Below, in pieces: positions 25,749 through 35,040 of a stretch of 64,000 nucleotides of DNA; the first letter of the stretch is position 1; every line of letters starts with the position of its first letter. Source of the stretch: CAYMCQ01 sp964389025 (GTDB lineage Bacteria; Verrucomicrobiota; Verrucomicrobiia; Limisphaerales; CAYMCQ01); the NCBI GenBank assembly GCA_964389025.1, contig CAYMCQ010000009.1:1-64000 (forward strand), written 5' to 3'. Position numbers and translations under genes: made by a program. The notes below the pieces were generated by a model that saw only the letters and a list, made by a program, of their open reading frames with translations, did not search any database and was not told the origin of the DNA.

Positions 25749-28700
25749 GGCTTGGCCTGCGGCAGGGCAAACGCCACGTAAGCATCGCCGCGCTCTGACT
25801 CTAGTTTGCTGCCCGTGGCGGCGATGACGATAAATTGGCGGCCATCAATTTGATACGTCGCTGGGGGAGCGTTGCCCACCCACGGGAGTTTCGCCGCCCA
25901 GAGTTCCGCGCCGGTGTCTTTGTCGAACGCGCGGATTTTGCGATCCCGCGTGCCGGCGCAGAAGACGAGGCCGCCCGCCGTCACAATCGCACCGCCGTAA
26001 TTTTCCGTGCCGGTCTTGGGCACGCCTTGCTTCGTCAACTCCGGATGTTCGCCGAGCGGCACTTTCCAGAGAAGTTTGCCCGTGTTGAGATCCAGGCAGT
26101 TGAGTGTGCCCCACGGTGGTTTGTTCGCCGGGTAGCCCTCGTGGTCGAAAAATCTCGGGTAGCCCGCGAAGCTGTAAACGGGGCGCTCCGTCGGCGGGTT
26201 CGTCGCCGGCAGCGGCCGGTCGCGCAACATGAGATAATCCAGCAGTGCCTTGAGGTCTGGCTCGCTGAGTTGGGATTCCGGCATGGCGGGCATGCCGTTT
26301 TTGCCCGTGCGGATATGGCTGGCCACCGTGGCGTCGGTGAGCCGATGCCGCAATCCCCGCAACGGCGGCGCCACGCCGAGGCCGAGGCGGTTGACGCCAT
26401 GACACGAGGCGCAGGCGGTTTCATAAACGGTCTGCCCGCGAGTCCGCGGCGCGCCCGGATCGTCGGGCGGATCATCGTTGCGAAAGAGTGAGATGAGCCA
26501 GCCAATATGATTGGCGCTCACGTAGAGCCGACCAGTGTCGGGGTCAATGCAAGCGCCCGTCCATTCCGCGCCGCCGTCTATGTTGAAAAAGAGATTCGCC
26601 CGCCCTTCGCTGCATGGACGAAACCAGCCCGCCGTCGCGCTCTTGAATCGCGTCAGGGCAAACTCGGCGGCCTCCTCCGTGCGATCCGTCAGATCGGCGG
26701 CGGTGAATTCCTGCTTCGAGAAACGCTCGGGCAATTCTAGGTCTGGCTGGTAGGATGCGGTCACCTCGCCACGCACATCGCTCGTGGGCGCGCGGCGCAG
26801 TCGGAAGGGAAAAATCGGTTTGCCCGTCACGCGATCCAGCAGCAGCGTGTTGCCGATTTTCGTGACGGCGGTGACCACATCCACGCGTTTGCCATTGCGC
26901 GTGATCGTGCCGAGGTTCGGCGGCGCGGGAATGTCGAGGTCCCAGATGTCGTGGCGGATTTCCTGGAAGTGCCAGAGGCGTTTGCCGGTGCGCGCGTCGA
27001 GCGCGATCAGGCAATTCGCAAACAGATTGTCGCCGAGATGGTTGATGCCGATGAAATTATTTTTCGGGCCGCCGGTCGTGATGTAGGCGATGCCGCGCAC
27101 TTCATCCATGGCCATGCCGCCCCAGCAGTTCGCGGCGTAAGGCTCGGTTCGATCCCAGGTGTCGTAGCCAAATTCGCCGGGGTGCGGCACGGTGTGGAAC
27201 GTCCAAAGCTGCTTGCCGCTCACGACATCAAAACCCCACACGTCCTTTTCGAATCCCGGCACGACGATGATGTTTTCAAAGATTGTCGGGCCGGCGGTGG
27301 CGGCGCCGAAATCGCCCTGCGCATTGCCGGGTAAAACCGTTTTGCCGCTCTCGCCAAAATCTGCGATCAGCTGGCCGGATTTCGGATTCAAAGCGTAGAG
27401 AAATTTCCCCGCGCAAAACATGATGCGTTCGCCCGCGCCATCGCGGCCCGGCCAGTAAATCAATCCGCGCCACGCCGGCTTGCCGTCGGGCTTGAAACGC
27501 CACAGTTCCGCGCCGCTATCCGCGTTCACGGCCACGATATGTTTGCCAGCCGTGGGCGCGAACATCACACCGTCCACGATGATGGGATTGCACTGGATGT
27601 AATTACTGCCGTCACGCGAGTGGTAGGTCCACGCGACTTGAAGGTTCGTGACATTCGCGCGGTTGATCTGGTCCAACGCCGAGAAGCGCGTGCCGCCGTT
27701 GTCGCCGTGCGAGCGGTGCCAGGTCAGGAACGATTCGCGCTTGGGGAAGCCGTTGGCGGGCGTGAGTTCGCCGGGCAGCGCGGCAGGAATAGTTTTGAAT
27801 TCCGGCAACGCCGCGCGTTCGGCGGCGCTTTCGACCGCCCAATAATCAGACTTGCCGGTGGACGAGGTGGTCGCTTCAAAATTCCACAGGCCAATCGTGG
27901 CCGCGTCTTTCGGGAGCGGACCGGCGGGCACGCCGCGGATTTCCCGCGCCCCGCGCGAGAGGCGGACGTTGTCCACCGCGCCATCGCAGCCGATACTGCC
28001 TTCGACGAGCCGCCCAAACGCCAGATCGCCGGGCAGCGGCTCGCCTTGCAGCGGCGTGGCGGGCGCATCCTTCACGAGCTTGCCGTCCACGAACAACCGC
28101 ACGCGCTCCGGCTCGATCACCGCCGCCAGATAATGCCATTTGCCGTCGCAGATTTTCGCCTCCGACATGAAGTCGCCGCCGCGGCCCGGTTGATACAGAC
28201 TCAACATTCCGCTCCCGACGTGCGTATACAATTCCCAATGTTCCGCCGACGCCTTGGTGTCGCTGGCAACGAGAATGTTGAATGAGGCCGCGCTGTCCAA
28301 CTTGGCCCAGCATTCAACGGTGAGCGGGCGCTGCCGGAACTCGGCGCGCCCAGGCACTTGCAGGCCGCCGCGCAGCGCCTTGCCGAAAGCTGTCGAAACG
28401 GAGTCTCCGCCGGCTGCAGCGGTGGCTGGCGCAGCGGCGGAGGAATTTTCACTTGCCGAGGCAGCAACGTCAAAATTCCACAAACCGATTGTGGCCGCGT
28501 CATCCGAGAGCGGACCGGTGGGCACGCTACTGATTTCCCGCGAGCCGCGCGAAATGCGGACGTTGTCCACCGCGCCATCGCAGCCGATACTACCTTCGAC
28601 GAGCCGCCCAAACGCCAGATCGCCAGGCAGCGGATCGCCTTTGAGCGGCGTGGCGGGTGCATCCTTCACGAGCTTGCCGTCCACGAACAACCGCACGCGC

Positions 28701-29959
28701 TCTGGCTCGATGATCGCTGCCAGATAGTGCCACTTGCCGTCACAAATATTCACTCCTGAGTCGAAGACCTCGCCGCGGCCTGGTTGGAAGAGGCTCAACG
28801 TCCCGCTGGCTGCAACGGAATACAACTCCCAATGTTCCGCCGACGCCTTGGTGTCGCTGGCGACGAGGATGTTGAATGAGGCCGCGCTGTCCAACTTGGC
28901 CCAGCATTCAACGGTGAGCGGGCGCTGCCGGAACTCGGCGCGCCCAGGCACTTGCAGGCCGCCGCGCAGCGCCTTGCCGAAAGCTGTCGAAACGGAAGCT
29001 TCACCGAGCGTGTTGCCGGCTGGTGCCGCTGCGCTGGGAGGAGCGAGTGGGAGCGGCGCGCGCTGCGCTGGTCTTGGTCCGGCGGAACCAGGGTTCGTCA
29101 ACTCCTTCCGGAGCCAATCCAAACCATCGAGGTTGTCGGCGAGAACCAGTTCGGCGTCCGCGTCGGTGCGATGACAGAGAATGCCAATCGGCCCGTGCCA
29201 GCCGCTGTTCTCGATGACACGAAGCATGGCGAGCTCTTCATCGCCTTGCGCCAGCGCGAGAATCTTTTTTCCCTGGGCATCCGCATCGCGAATCATGCCG
29301 TTGATGTTCAGGCAAAGCAGAAACGGCTTCATGCGGGCGAGCGCCGCCGCGAAATCCTCGATGTGCCCGTGGCCATGATGGAAGTTGTAAACAATGCCCA
29401 CGTGCTTCGCATCGTGGTGTTGGCGGAGATACTCGCAGACGGCGGCGAGGTTCTCCGGCTCGCCGCCCCAGCCGCCGTGATTGTAGAGGCCAAGCCGGCA
29501 GCCGGCTTTGCGCGTTCGTTCGACGATGGGCAACAATTCCGCAGCGGCCTTCCGGATTTGCTCGTCGCGCGTCGCCGCGGCTGGGCTGGGCGCGGTCAGC
29601 CAGATTTGCGGATGCAGGCCGTGCTTTGCGAACAGTTCAAAGGCCAGGTCATGCGTTGACCAGAAGGCAAAGAACTCGATTCCGCGCTTTTTGTATTCGA
29701 GAATTTCCTGTTCGAAGGTGGGAACGTGCTGGTCGCGCCAGTCGTAGGCGACTTTGCTGAAGCCAAGCCGGGCAACCATCTCGCCGCGTTCTGCCGGCCC
29801 GCGCTGCTTCGCGTCGAAGGGCACGATGCACCAGGCGACGAGGTTGCTGCGGGCGAAGAGTGATGGCAAGGATGGGACGCGCGGCGGGGAATCGCCGTGC
29901 GTGTGGCACAGCCCGCTGAGGGTCGCGAGCAAACAAATGATCTTGGTCATGGCGCGCAT
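25745..29959 (-). CDS. Fusion: isomerase-like barrel, two LamG domains, PQQ dehydrogenase with cytochrome c
   Basis: This is an exported protein of about 1404 residues, far longer than ordinary quinoproteins (about 600-800). Positions are counted from the longest frame (TTG 29971). The order is a signal peptide, an isomerase/epimerase-like barrel (about 40-295, with LGLYNHGGWGGEPENL), two near-identical LamG/concanavalin-type domains (about 326-502 and 523-700), and a PQQ beta-propeller (about 745-1400; HDIWDLD at 1007-1013). A heme motif CASCH (1187-1191) sits inside the propeller region. ATG 29959 is the likely start; ATG 29950 is possible. It probably oxidises a sugar in the periplasm and passes electrons to a cytochrome; the barrel's activity is inferred only from similarity. 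Confidence 0.85.
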   Translation of the reverse strand: MRAMTKIICLLATLSGLCHTHGDSPPRVPSLPSLFARSNLVAWCIVPFDAKQRGPAERGEMVARLGFSKVAYDWRDQHVPTFEQEILEYKKRGIEFFAFWSTHDLAFELFAKHGLHPQIWLTAPSPAAATRDEQIRKAAAELLPIVERTRKAGCRLGLYNHGGWGGEPENLAAVCEYLRQHHDAKHVGIVYNFHHGHGHIEDFAAALARMKPFLLCLNINGMIRDADAQGKKILALAQGDEELAMLRVIENSGWHGPIGILCHRTDADAELVLADNLDGLDWLRKELTNPGSAGPRPAQRAPLPLAPPSAAAPAGNTLGEASVSTAFGKALRGGLQVPGRAEFRQRPLTVECWAKLDSAASFNILVASDTKASAEHWELYSVAASGTLSLFQPGRGEVFDSGVNICDGKWHYLAAIIEPERVRLFVDGKLVKDAPATPLKGDPLPGDLAFGRLVEGSIGCDGAVDNVRISRGSREISSVPTGPLSDDAATIGLWNFDVAASASENSSAAAPATAAAGGDSVSTAFGKALRGGLQVPGRAEFRQRPLTVECWAKLDSAASFNILVASDTKASAEHWELYTHVGSGMLSLYQPGRGGDFMSEAKICDGKWHYLAAVIEPERVRLFVDGKLVKDAPATPLQGEPLPGDLAFGRLVEGSIGCDGAVDNVRLSRGAREIRGVPAGPLPKDAATIGLWNFEATTSSTGKSDYWAVESAAERAALPEFKTIPAALPGELTPANGFPKRESFLTWHRSHGDNGGTRFSALDQINRANVTNLQVAWTYHSRDGSNYIQCNPIIVDGVMFAPTAGKHIVAVNADSGAELWRFKPDGKPAWRGLIYWPGRDGAGERIMFCAGKFLYALNPKSGQLIADFGESGKTVLPGNAQGDFGAATAGPTIFENIIVVPGFEKDVWGFDVVSGKQLWTFHTVPHPGEFGYDTWDRTEPYAANCWGGMAMDEVRGIAYITTGGPKNNFIGINHLGDNLFANCLIALDARTGKRLWHFQEIRHDIWDLDIPAPPNLGTITRNGKRVDVVTAVTKIGNTLLLDRVTGKPIFPFRLRRAPTSDVRGEVTASYQPDLELPERFSKQEFTAADLTDRTEEAAEFALTRFKSATAGWFRPCSEGRANLFFNIDGGAEWTGACIDPDTGRLYVSANHIGWLISLFRNDDPPDDPGAPRTRGQTVYETACASCHGVNRLGLGVAPPLRGLRHRLTDATVASHIRTGKNGMPAMPESQLSEPDLKALLDYLMLRDRPLPATNPPTERPVYSFAGYPRFFDHEGYPANKPPWGTLNCLDLNTGKLLWKVPLGEHPELTKQGVPKTGTENYGGAIVTAGGLVFCAGTRDRKIRAFDKDTGAELWAAKLPWVGNAPPATYQIDGRQFIVIAATGSKLESERGDAYVAFALPQAKP
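27875..28996 (-). repeat. Tandem duplication of a LamG-coding unit
   Basis: Two copies of a segment of about 530 bp (28472-28996 and 27875-28405) follow each other with an offset of 594 bp. They are almost identical over the first 120-130 bp and remain very similar to the ends, differing mainly around residues 385-410 and in the linker. This indicates a recent in-gene duplication. Confidence 0.85.
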
Positions 29960-30101
29960 CAGGCAAAACAACTCGTGGGCACTTTGAATTTCACTTTGCC
30001 CGCCAGTTCGATATTGTCCAGAAGAAGCAAATGGAAGCTAAATCTTTCGCGGCGGACAGAGCGGTCGGCGAAGTTCTCCGACCCGGTTTTTCGGCGCGGA
30101 G

Positions 30102-31361
30102 ATGAATCGCCGCATGAAAACAAACCGACGCAAATTCGTTCGCCGCCTCGCCGCCGCCTGCATTTCGCCGGCGCTGTTCGCCAAAGCTCAAGCCGCCGGG
30201 GCGAAAACTTCTTCCGACAAGTCGTCGGTCATTGCGCCTGCCGCCGACGTTGGCTCGCTGTTCTCGTTCATCTACAGCCAGGCCGTCAAAGCCGACTTCC
30301 CGCTCTCCTATCTGCAGCCTCAATTCAAGAAACTGGCGGCGTGGAAACGCCGAGCGCGTGGTGAGCTTCTCGAACTACTGCACTACGCGCCTCCTCCGTG
30401 CGACCCGCGATCTGAACTCGTCGAGCGCATGGACTGCGGCGAGTATTTCCGGGAGAAAATTTACTTCAACACCACGCCCGACATCCGGGTTCCCGCTTAC
30501 GTCCTGATTCCGAAGAACGCGAAGTTGCCCGCGCCGGGGATTGTTGCGCTGCACGACCACGGCGCGTTTTATTTTTGGGGAAAGGAGAAACTGGTCGAGC
30601 AGGAAGACGAACCAGCCAGTCTGACGGCGTTCAAGCGGCAGTATTACGAGGGCGTCAGCACGGCCTCGGCGCTGGCACGGCAAGGTTATGTGGTCATCGT
30701 CATTGACATGTTTTACTGGGGCGAACGACGCCTGCTGCTGGACGGAGACCCGGCGGATTGGCGTGAACGACCGCAAACCATCGCGCCTGAACGCGTCGCC
30801 AAATTCAATCAACGCGCCAGCCAGAGCGAGCCGCTGGTCGGACGCTCAATTTTTGCGGCGGGTTTCACCTGGCCGGGCGTTATTTTCTGGGACGATCTCC
30901 GCACCGTAGACTATTTGATCACGCGCCCCGAAGTGGACAAGAAGCGCATCGGTTGCGTGGGACTTTCCGTGGGCGGCTTCCGCGCGTGCCATCTCGCGGC
31001 GCTGGATGAACGGATCAAAGCTGCGGTCGTGGTTGGTTGGATGACTTCCTTCCCGCACCAGTTGAAGAAACATGTCGTGAACACGATCGGACATACGATG
31101 CTTGTGCCCGGCCTGTATCGCCAACTCGACTACCCCGACGTCGCTTCCCTGGCCATGCCCTCCGCGCTCCTCGTCATCAACGGAAAGAAAGACACGCTGT
31201 TTCACCCCGATGGCGTGAGCGCGGCGTTCGACAAGCTCACTGCCTGCTATCGCAAAGCCGGTGCCGCCGAAAAACTGCGCCTGCGTCTCTATGACACCCC
31301 GCACGAGTTCAACAAGGAAATGCAGGCGGAAGCCTGGGACTGGCTGCGGCGGTGGGTTTGA
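30102..31361 (+). CDS. Exported alpha/beta hydrolase (dienelactone hydrolase / acetyl xylan esterase-like)
   Basis: This is a 419-residue protein with a twin-arginine-like leader (TNRRKFVRRLAAACISPALF). The hydrolase core gives a full triad: S289 in GLSVGG, D364 in NGKKDTLF and H401 in PHEFN. An oxyanion-side HDHGAFYFWGKE and a long cap region lie between. Length and order match exported esterases that remove acetyl or other acyl groups from plant polysaccharide; the exact ester is unknown. ATG 30102 has GGAG directly against it, so ATG 30114 may be the real start. Transcribed away from the PQQ fusion gene. Confidence 0.82.
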   Translation: MNRRMKTNRRKFVRRLAAACISPALFAKAQAAGAKTSSDKSSVIAPAADVGSLFSFIYSQAVKADFPLSYLQPQFKKLAAWKRRARGELLELLHYAPPPCDPRSELVERMDCGEYFREKIYFNTTPDIRVPAYVLIPKNAKLPAPGIVALHDHGAFYFWGKEKLVEQEDEPASLTAFKRQYYEGVSTASALARQGYVVIVIDMFYWGERRLLLDGDPADWRERPQTIAPERVAKFNQRASQSEPLVGRSIFAAGFTWPGVIFWDDLRTVDYLITRPEVDKKRIGCVGLSVGGFRACHLAALDERIKAAVVVGWMTSFPHQLKKHVVNTIGHTMLVPGLYRQLDYPDVASLAMPSALLVINGKKDTLFHPDGVSAAFDKLTACYRKAGAAEKLRLRLYDTPHEFNKEMQAEAWDWLRRWV

Positions 31362-31397
31362 GGGTCAGCGTCAGAAGCGATGCGCGCCAGCCAACCG

Positions 31398-32378
31398 TCA
31401 GACTTCCCGTTGAGCGCACGTTGCGGCCAAGTGCGGGTGCGCGTGGTGATTGATCGCAGGTGCCAGTTTCTCGACCGCGACCGTCAATTCCGCGAGGTGG
31501 CGCTGGACTTTTGCCCGCGCCTCGGTGCCGAAACGGTGAAAAGGCTCCGCCATGAAATCATCGCAGATGCCGAGGCAGGACAGGGCGCATTTGGTGCCAG
31601 TGATGCCGGAGTAGGCATGATGCCCGACCTGATAAAGAGAATTGCTGATTTGCATGACCTGCGTGTGCAGTTGCACGCATCGGGCAACGTTGCCAGCGGC
31701 GGCCGCTTCATAAAGCTGGACGTAAAGCCGGGGAAAAACATTGGCGCCGCCGGGAATGCCGCCGTGGCTGCCGGCCATCACCGCCTCAGCGAGGAGTTCC
31801 TCCGGCCCGATTAACAGGCACCAATCCGGACGATGCTTCAGCAGGCCAATGACGCGATGAAAGTAAACCATGTTCCCGGAACTGTCCTTCAGTCCGATGA
31901 TGCGCGGTTCGTCCATCATGCGGCGCAGCAATTCCAGTTCAAAGGTAACTTTCGTCAGCGCGGGCATGTTGTAGAGCACCAGCGGCAGCGGCAGTTCCGC
32001 GACGAGGTGCTCGAGATACTCCTTGAGTTCCGGTTGCGCCACCGGAAGGTAATACGGCGGGGCGACCACGAGCGCGTCGGCACCGGCTTTCGCCGCATGC
32101 CCGGCCAGGTTCACCGATTCCGCGAACGCCGTGTCCGTGATGCCGACGAGCACCGGCACGCGACCCCGGACCTGCTGGCAGGTGCGCTCGATCAGTTCAC
32201 GACGCAGCCGGTAGCTGAGGCTGGGGCCTTCGCCCGTCGTGCCCAGAATGAACAGGCCGCTGACGCCTCCCGCGAGGATATGCTCGATGAGCCGTTCCAA
32301 ACCGGCACAGTCCAACTCGTCGCGTCCGCGCAACGGCGTCATCATCGGCGGAATGATTCCAGTCAAAGGCAGTTTCAT
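31398..32378 (-). CDS. Dihydrodipicolinate synthase/N-acetylneuraminate lyase (DapA) family aldolase
   Basis: This is a 326-residue class I aldolase-fold enzyme. It has the GTTGEGPSLS motif, the tyrosine of VLYNMPALTK, and the Schiff-base lysine in IGLKDSSGN. It may be a lysine-pathway DapA, but the neighbourhood is catabolic, so a 2-keto-3-deoxy-sugar acid or N-acetylneuraminate aldolase is equally likely. ATG 32378 is chosen over the in-frame TTG 32384. A sialate O-acetylesterase lies 4 kb away, which makes sialic acid breakdown a possibility. The gene ends 36 bp from the convergent esterase. Confidence 0.88.
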   Translation of the reverse strand: MKLPLTGIIPPMMTPLRGRDELDCAGLERLIEHILAGGVSGLFILGTTGEGPSLSYRLRRELIERTCQQVRGRVPVLVGITDTAFAESVNLAGHAAKAGADALVVAPPYYLPVAQPELKEYLEHLVAELPLPLVLYNMPALTKVTFELELLRRMMDEPRIIGLKDSSGNMVYFHRVIGLLKHRPDWCLLIGPEELLAEAVMAGSHGGIPGGANVFPRLYVQLYEAAAAGNVARCVQLHTQVMQISNSLYQVGHHAYSGITGTKCALSCLGICDDFMAEPFHRFGTEARAKVQRHLAELTVAVEKLAPAINHHAHPHLAATCAQREV

Positions 32379-32517
32379 AAACAAGACATTCTTTCTCGCA
32401 TCGGCAGTGAACTACACTAGTCCGATGCTCTTTGCAAGATTGCCGACAATCCGCCTCCACACGTTCGAGATTCGCCATTGGACAAAAACGGAAGGGGCGG
32501 AATCAAGGCTGCACAGT

Positions 32518-33975
32518 TCATTCCGGCACTTCAACGACGCAAATCTGATTCGCAGTTTGTTCTGGCGAAGGGAGCCGACGCATGAAGGCGATCCTCTTCC
32601 CGTCCGGCGCAAACACGCACGCTTCCGGAAGCGGGGCGGAGGCGTCACCCGTCCGCGAGGTCAGGCGTCCCGTCCGGCCAGACGCCACGTCCGTCACGCA
32701 AACACTGTTGTCCATCACGTGGGCGATGCGTCGCCCGTCCGGACTCCAGGTGAAAGCCGACGCGACCGGCCACGGATTGCGCGTCACCTGTGTCGGAGAG
32801 CCGCCCGTGGGCGAAACCACCCAAAGCTGGGCGACGCCGGAATCGTCCTTCATCAAAAACGCGATGCGGGAACCGTCGGGCGAACTGCGCAGCCAATGAC
32901 GCGTTCCCTGGATACCGGGAAATCGCCGGTCAGCCGTGAATGTGAGCCGCCGTTGTTTCGTGCCGGTCGGCGGAGCGGGCGCGCGCGTTTCGGTTCCGCA
33001 CAACGGGCCGCCTCCCGCTCTGGTCAAATCATCCGGCAAATCGGCGATGAACACTTCGGAGATTTTTTCTCCCTTTCGCGTCACCACTTCTCCTTGAAAT
33101 GCCAGCGCGTGTTTTTGGCGCGAGCCATCCGATCGGACATAACCATTGCTGCCAACCCAACCTTCCTCGAACGCCCGGTCAATTTCATCCGAGCCGGGCT
33201 TGGGCGCGGCGGTGGTGCGGGCGACCAGCACCGTGAAGTAATTGCCATCGTGGTTGCGGGGATGATCGCGGCTTACGCGCACCGGCTTGCCCGGCACGCT
33301 CACGCCGATGTTTCGCAGGTTGATGTCGTTGGTTGAAGTGGCGGACTTGAATTGCGCGAGCACGTGATCTTCGTAGGTGAAGCTTACCCACTTGCCCGCT
33401 GCGTCCCACACGTGAACGTGCGAGCCGCCGCGCAGCGCGCCGGGCGTGAAGGGCGGTGTGATGTCGCGCGCGTCGAGATTTACGGCCATCGAATCGCCGC
33501 CCGGCTTGTCCGTCCGCACGATCACACCCTGGCGATGAAACATCCCGTATTGCCAGTCGGGCGTTGGATTCTCCGGCCCCAGGATGAACACAACTTTGTT
33601 TTCGTGAGGATGAAAAGTCACCACGCCACAGTGCGCGCCGTTCTTGGCGCGATACACCTCTCGTAATTCGCCCGTGCGGATGTTGACCATCTCAATGGTG
33701 TCGCCGTCGAAATCCACCTGGCGCGTGTCATACACGATCCACTCGCCGTCCGGCGACCAGACGCCGGTGTTCGTGAGGATGCGTCCGCCCGGCCCGCGGG
33801 TGATCTGGCGTTCGACGCCCAAGGTCTGGCGTGTTGGAGTCGTGTCGGCTTTTGTGAGAAATGTGGAGCCTCCGATCATAAACAGGGACGCAAGAGTTGC
33901 GCGTTGAACGGTTGAACAGCCAAGAGTCACCTCGGAATGGAAAGCTGCCGGCTCACTCAACGCAAGTCGAAACAA
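32518..33975 (-). CDS. YidR-like DUF3748 beta-propeller protein
   Basis: This is a protein of up to 485 residues that matches the E. coli YidR family (DUF3748). Conserved features seen are ILTNTGVWSPDGEWIVYDTR, GAHCGVVTFHPHENKVVFILGPENP, FTPGALRGGSHVHVWDAAGKWVSFTYEDHV and EIDRAFEEGWVG. TolB/WD40-like blades follow (TWSPDGRRIAHVMD, VFAPDGKRIAFMRR). The function of YidR is unknown. The start is unsettled: TTG 33975, GTG 33930 (giving a signal-like segment) and ATG 33879 are in frame. The next gene on the strand, the aldolase, starts 139 bp downstream, so co-transcription is possible. Confidence 0.85.
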   Translation of the reverse strand: MFRLALSEPAAFHSEVTLGCSTVQRATLASLFMIGGSTFLTKADTTPTRQTLGVERQITRGPGGRILTNTGVWSPDGEWIVYDTRQVDFDGDTIEMVNIRTGELREVYRAKNGAHCGVVTFHPHENKVVFILGPENPTPDWQYGMFHRQGVIVRTDKPGGDSMAVNLDARDITPPFTPGALRGGSHVHVWDAAGKWVSFTYEDHVLAQFKSATSTNDINLRNIGVSVPGKPVRVSRDHPRNHDGNYFTVLVARTTAAPKPGSDEIDRAFEEGWVGSNGYVRSDGSRQKHALAFQGEVVTRKGEKISEVFIADLPDDLTRAGGGPLCGTETRAPAPPTGTKQRRLTFTADRRFPGIQGTRHWLRSSPDGSRIAFLMKDDSGVAQLWVVSPTGGSPTQVTRNPWPVASAFTWSPDGRRIAHVMDNSVCVTDVASGRTGRLTSRTGDASAPLPEACVFAPDGKRIAFMRRLPSPEQTANQICVVEVPE

Positions 33976-34030
33976 GACGCTTCGCCGCTACTGTTCCAGC
34001 CGTTGCCCTTTCAAGAGGCACTGCGCGTGA

Positions 34031-34159
34031 CGGTTACGAATCACTGTGGTGCAAGTCCACAGCGGCGGCGCAACAGAAGTGCGCTTCAAAGATTTTCAGT
34101 TGGAGTTGAATCCGAGGTTTAAGTTGAAGACTTTGGAGATGCAAAAAACGCCGCGCTGA
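34031..34159 (+). pseudogene. Remnant of a DUF1080-like gene tail (left copy)
   Basis: In one frame this reads ...VQVHSGGATEVRFKDFQLE followed by LNPRFKLK and a stop at 34157. The EVRFKDFQLELNP strand matches the last strand of DUF1080 proteins (compare EIFFRRIELHPL in the intact DUF1080 gene of this window). The frame is closed by a stop at 34028, so no complete gene remains. It is the left member of the direct repeat that brackets brnTA. Confidence 0.6.
34051..34129 (+). repeat. Direct repeat flanking brnTA, left copy
   Basis: This 79-bp block begins GCAAGTCCACAGCGGCGGC and pairs with 34809-34887. The two copies agree at roughly 70 of 79 positions, in the same orientation and 758 bp apart. 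Confidence 0.8.
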
Positions 34160-34261
34160 TCAGGAGTGTTCCAACAAGCTTGAGCCGACACTTTGCAGCA
34201 GACGCTTGCTGCGAAACTTCGGTTGCATCATTCACGACATTCGGCACACTGACGCCGACCC

Positions 34262-34552
34262 ATGACTTTCGACGAAAACTTTGAGTGGGACGATGCCAAA
34301 GAAGCCTCGAATCTTGCAAAGCATGGCGTTCCTTTTATCGAAGCCGTTGCCGCGTTTGCCGATCCGCATCGCGTTATTCTTCCCGACGTGGCCCACAGCG
34401 GCAGCGAACCGCGATGGTATTGCCTCGGTTGTGTGAGCGATGCTATCTTGACCGTGCGCTTTACGAGACGCGGTGATAAGATTCGCATTATCGGCGCTGG
34501 TTACTGGCGCAAAGGAAAAGAGCTTTATGAAACGCAAAATCGTTTACGCTGA
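34262..34552 (+). CDS. brnT: BrnT-family toxin of type II toxin-antitoxin system
   Basis: This is a 96-residue RelE-like ribonuclease toxin. The family signature is present: FEWDDAKEASNLAKHGVPFIEAVAAF near the start, then a central beta strand GSEPRWYCLGCVS and the terminal RIIGAGYWRKGKELYE (usual form RIISARxAxxxE). BrnT inhibits translation by cleaving RNA. The next gene overlaps by 26 bp and is its antitoxin. The pair is flanked by two direct repeats, which suggests that the module arrived as, or was bounded by, a duplicated stretch. Confidence 0.9.
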   Translation: MTFDENFEWDDAKEASNLAKHGVPFIEAVAAFADPHRVILPDVAHSGSEPRWYCLGCVSDAILTVRFTRRGDKIRIIGAGYWRKGKELYETQNRLR

Positions 34553-34781
34553 CCTGCGGGAACTCAACGGCGAGCCAATCGGCAAACCGGGCGCGCCCGT
34601 GCGCCTTGATTTCCTGCCCAGCCCCGAAAAAGTTCGCCGCGCCTTCAAAACGGTTAAAGTCACCGTGGACATCGAAGCTTCAAGCCTAGACTACTATCGC
34701 CGTGCGGCCCGCCGTCGTGGCGAAGCGCCTGCCAAATTGATGCGCCGCGTGTTGCGCGCCCATGCTTTGGCTGACGCGTAA
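34527..34781 (+). CDS. brnA: BrnA-family antitoxin
   Basis: This is an 84-residue antitoxin. ATG 34527 is chosen because AAGGAAAAGAG lies just before it; an in-frame start from 34473 would be inside brnT. The C-terminal half (VTVDIEASSLDYYRRAARR...AKLMRRVLRAH) is the ribbon-helix-helix dimerisation and DNA-binding region. It should bind BrnT and repress the shared promoter, so expression is autoregulated. The overlap with brnT points to coupled translation in the usual toxin-first order. Confidence 0.88.
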   Translation: MKRKIVYADLRELNGEPIGKPGAPVRLDFLPSPEKVRRAFKTVKVTVDIEASSLDYYRRAARRRGEAPAKLMRRVLRAHALADA

Positions 34782-34791
34782 AAATCAACTG

Positions 34792-34911
34792 GGGTGGTTC
34801 TTTGCCCCGCAAGTCCACAGCGGCGGCCCGACAGAAGTGCGCTTCAAAGATTTCCAGTTGGAGTTGAATCCAGAATTCAAATTGAAAACCGCTGAGGCGC
34901 GCGGGTCCTGA
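34792..34911 (+). pseudogene. Remnant of a DUF1080-like gene tail (right copy)
   Basis: This reads VHSGGPTEVRFKDFQLELNP, then EFKLKTAEARGS and a stop at 34909-34911. It is more complete than the left copy and could be the original 3' end of a DUF1080-type gene that the brnTA module now interrupts or abuts. The preceding codons (WFFAPQ) look degenerate, and no start is visible. Confidence 0.6.
34809..34887 (+). repeat. Direct repeat flanking brnTA, right copy
   Basis: This is the partner of 34051-34129. Both copies encode the same terminal strand of a DUF1080-type protein in the same orientation. Confidence 0.8.
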
Positions 34912-35040
34912 TGCCGTCATCGCGCAATTGGCAAACTGAAAATCACCAACATTCTCATTTCCACATATTATAGGGGTGAATGCATGGTTTGGTTGAATAT
35001 ATTTGTTGAAAGATCCGAAAAACCTGTCAAGAATCCCCCA

